From the NCBI GenBank assembly GCA_002477565.1, contig DLQL01000026.1:1-32013 (forward strand): a stretch of 32,013 nucleotides of DNA, given 5' to 3'. The position numbers were made by a program, and so were the translations under genes. Below, in pieces: positions 31,888-32,013 of this stretch. The DNA is from Flavobacteriaceae bacterium UBA7433 (lineage in GTDB: Bacteria; Bacteroidota; Bacteroidia; Flavobacteriales; Flavobacteriaceae). The first letter of the stretch is position 1. The number at the start of each line of letters is the position of its first letter. The notes under the pieces are model-generated. The model was not told the DNA's origin. It made no database searches and saw only the letters and a program-made list of their open reading frames with translations.

Positions 31888-32013
31888 TTAGGCGTGCAAC
31901 CCGCATTCTCGATTGCCCAAGACTTTGGTGGGATCGAAGTATTTGAATTCGTTGGGCAGCTTGTTCAATGCTAAATAGCCATCCAATTGTTCGTCTGACC
32001 AATCGTAAAAAGG
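31888..32013 (-). CDS. cysH: APS/PAPS reductase, C-terminal end (rest outside window)
   Basis: The final 41 residues of a frame open to the right edge, ending RECGLHA plus a TAA stop. The ECGLH motif is the catalytic tail of CysH reductases; its cysteine attacks the sulfonucleotide. The preceding sequence PFYDWSDEQLDGYLAL also fits the family. It is too short to see whether the CC...CxxC cluster of APS reductases is present. It is the first gene visible of the sulfate operon, 53 nt upstream of cysD. The missing cysC makes APS reductase activity more likely, but that is inference. Confidence 0.9.
   Translation of the reverse strand, partial: PFYDWSDEQLDGYLALNKLPNEFKYFDPTKVLGNRECGLHA

Noticed and set aside
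31835..32002. Longer cysD start giving 356 residues
   Set aside because: The added stretch overlaps the cysH tail (ECGLH and stop) in another frame and is unlike CysD proteins; the ATG at 31834 gives the expected 300 residues.

Overview
The window is AT-rich chromosomal DNA, almost certainly from a member of the Flavobacteriaceae (Bacteroidota). Three things support this: the gene families are typical of that group (tandem rhomboids with a DUF6576-like tail, a DUF721/DciA gene beside recF, a sulfite reductase fused to a HEPN-like domain); Shine-Dalgarno sites are nearly absent; and several genes are preceded by the Bacteroidota promoter signature (TTTG, about 20 nt, then TAnnTTTG). No insertion sequence, prophage, tRNA, rRNA or CRISPR array was seen. 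Most of the window is a dense housekeeping chromosome.

Layout. 1-0.6 kb: tail of a nucleoside phosphorylase and a possible 50-residue secreted peptide. 0.6-2.05 kb (minus): recF then a DUF721/DciA gene. 2.2-9.2 kb (plus): a membrane-anchored TPR protein, ribH, then a run that begins at a good promoter near 3.55 kb: a 96-residue membrane protein, mutL (1-nt overlap), two rhomboids, a membrane-anchored EEP-family hydrolase and an RluF-type pseudouridine synthase. 9.2-12.7 kb (minus): an ABC-2 exporter (ATPase and permease) followed by an NtrC-type response regulator that has no DNA-binding domain. 12.8-18.8 kb (plus): a MarR regulator and a three-gene beta-oxidation operon with the same content and order as fadN-fadA-fadE of Bacillus. 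It ends at a strong terminator.

18.8-19.5 kb is the only long gene-free stretch. It is rich in long-range complementarity and ends in a GC-rich hairpin with a GCAA loop. I read it as a candidate structured RNA of unknown family. 19.5-22.0 kb is a stress-type cluster (tandem UspA protein, an eRF1-domain-like small protein, Hsp20, an unknown coiled-coil protein). A Cys-rich mini membrane protein, an ECF sigma factor with no visible anti-sigma gene, and a divergent Nramp-like transporter follow.

24.4-32.0 kb (minus) is one assimilatory sulfate reduction operon read from right to left: cysH (cut by the window edge), cysD, cysN, siroheme sulfite reductase with a C-terminal HEPN-like domain, uroporphyrinogen-III methyltransferase, precorrin-2 dehydrogenase, ferredoxin-NADP reductase and 2Fe-2S ferredoxin. 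It carries sulfate activation, reduction, synthesis of the siroheme cofactor, and a plausible electron supply (NADPH to reductase to ferredoxin to sulfite reductase). A bidirectional terminator nested inside a 13-bp inverted repeat separates it from the transporter gene.

The most interesting items are the 19-kb structured region, the 26-bp palindrome sitting on the marR promoter, the sulfite reductase-HEPN fusion, the regulator without an HTH tied to an ABC exporter, and the Nramp-like protein lacking both metal-binding motifs.
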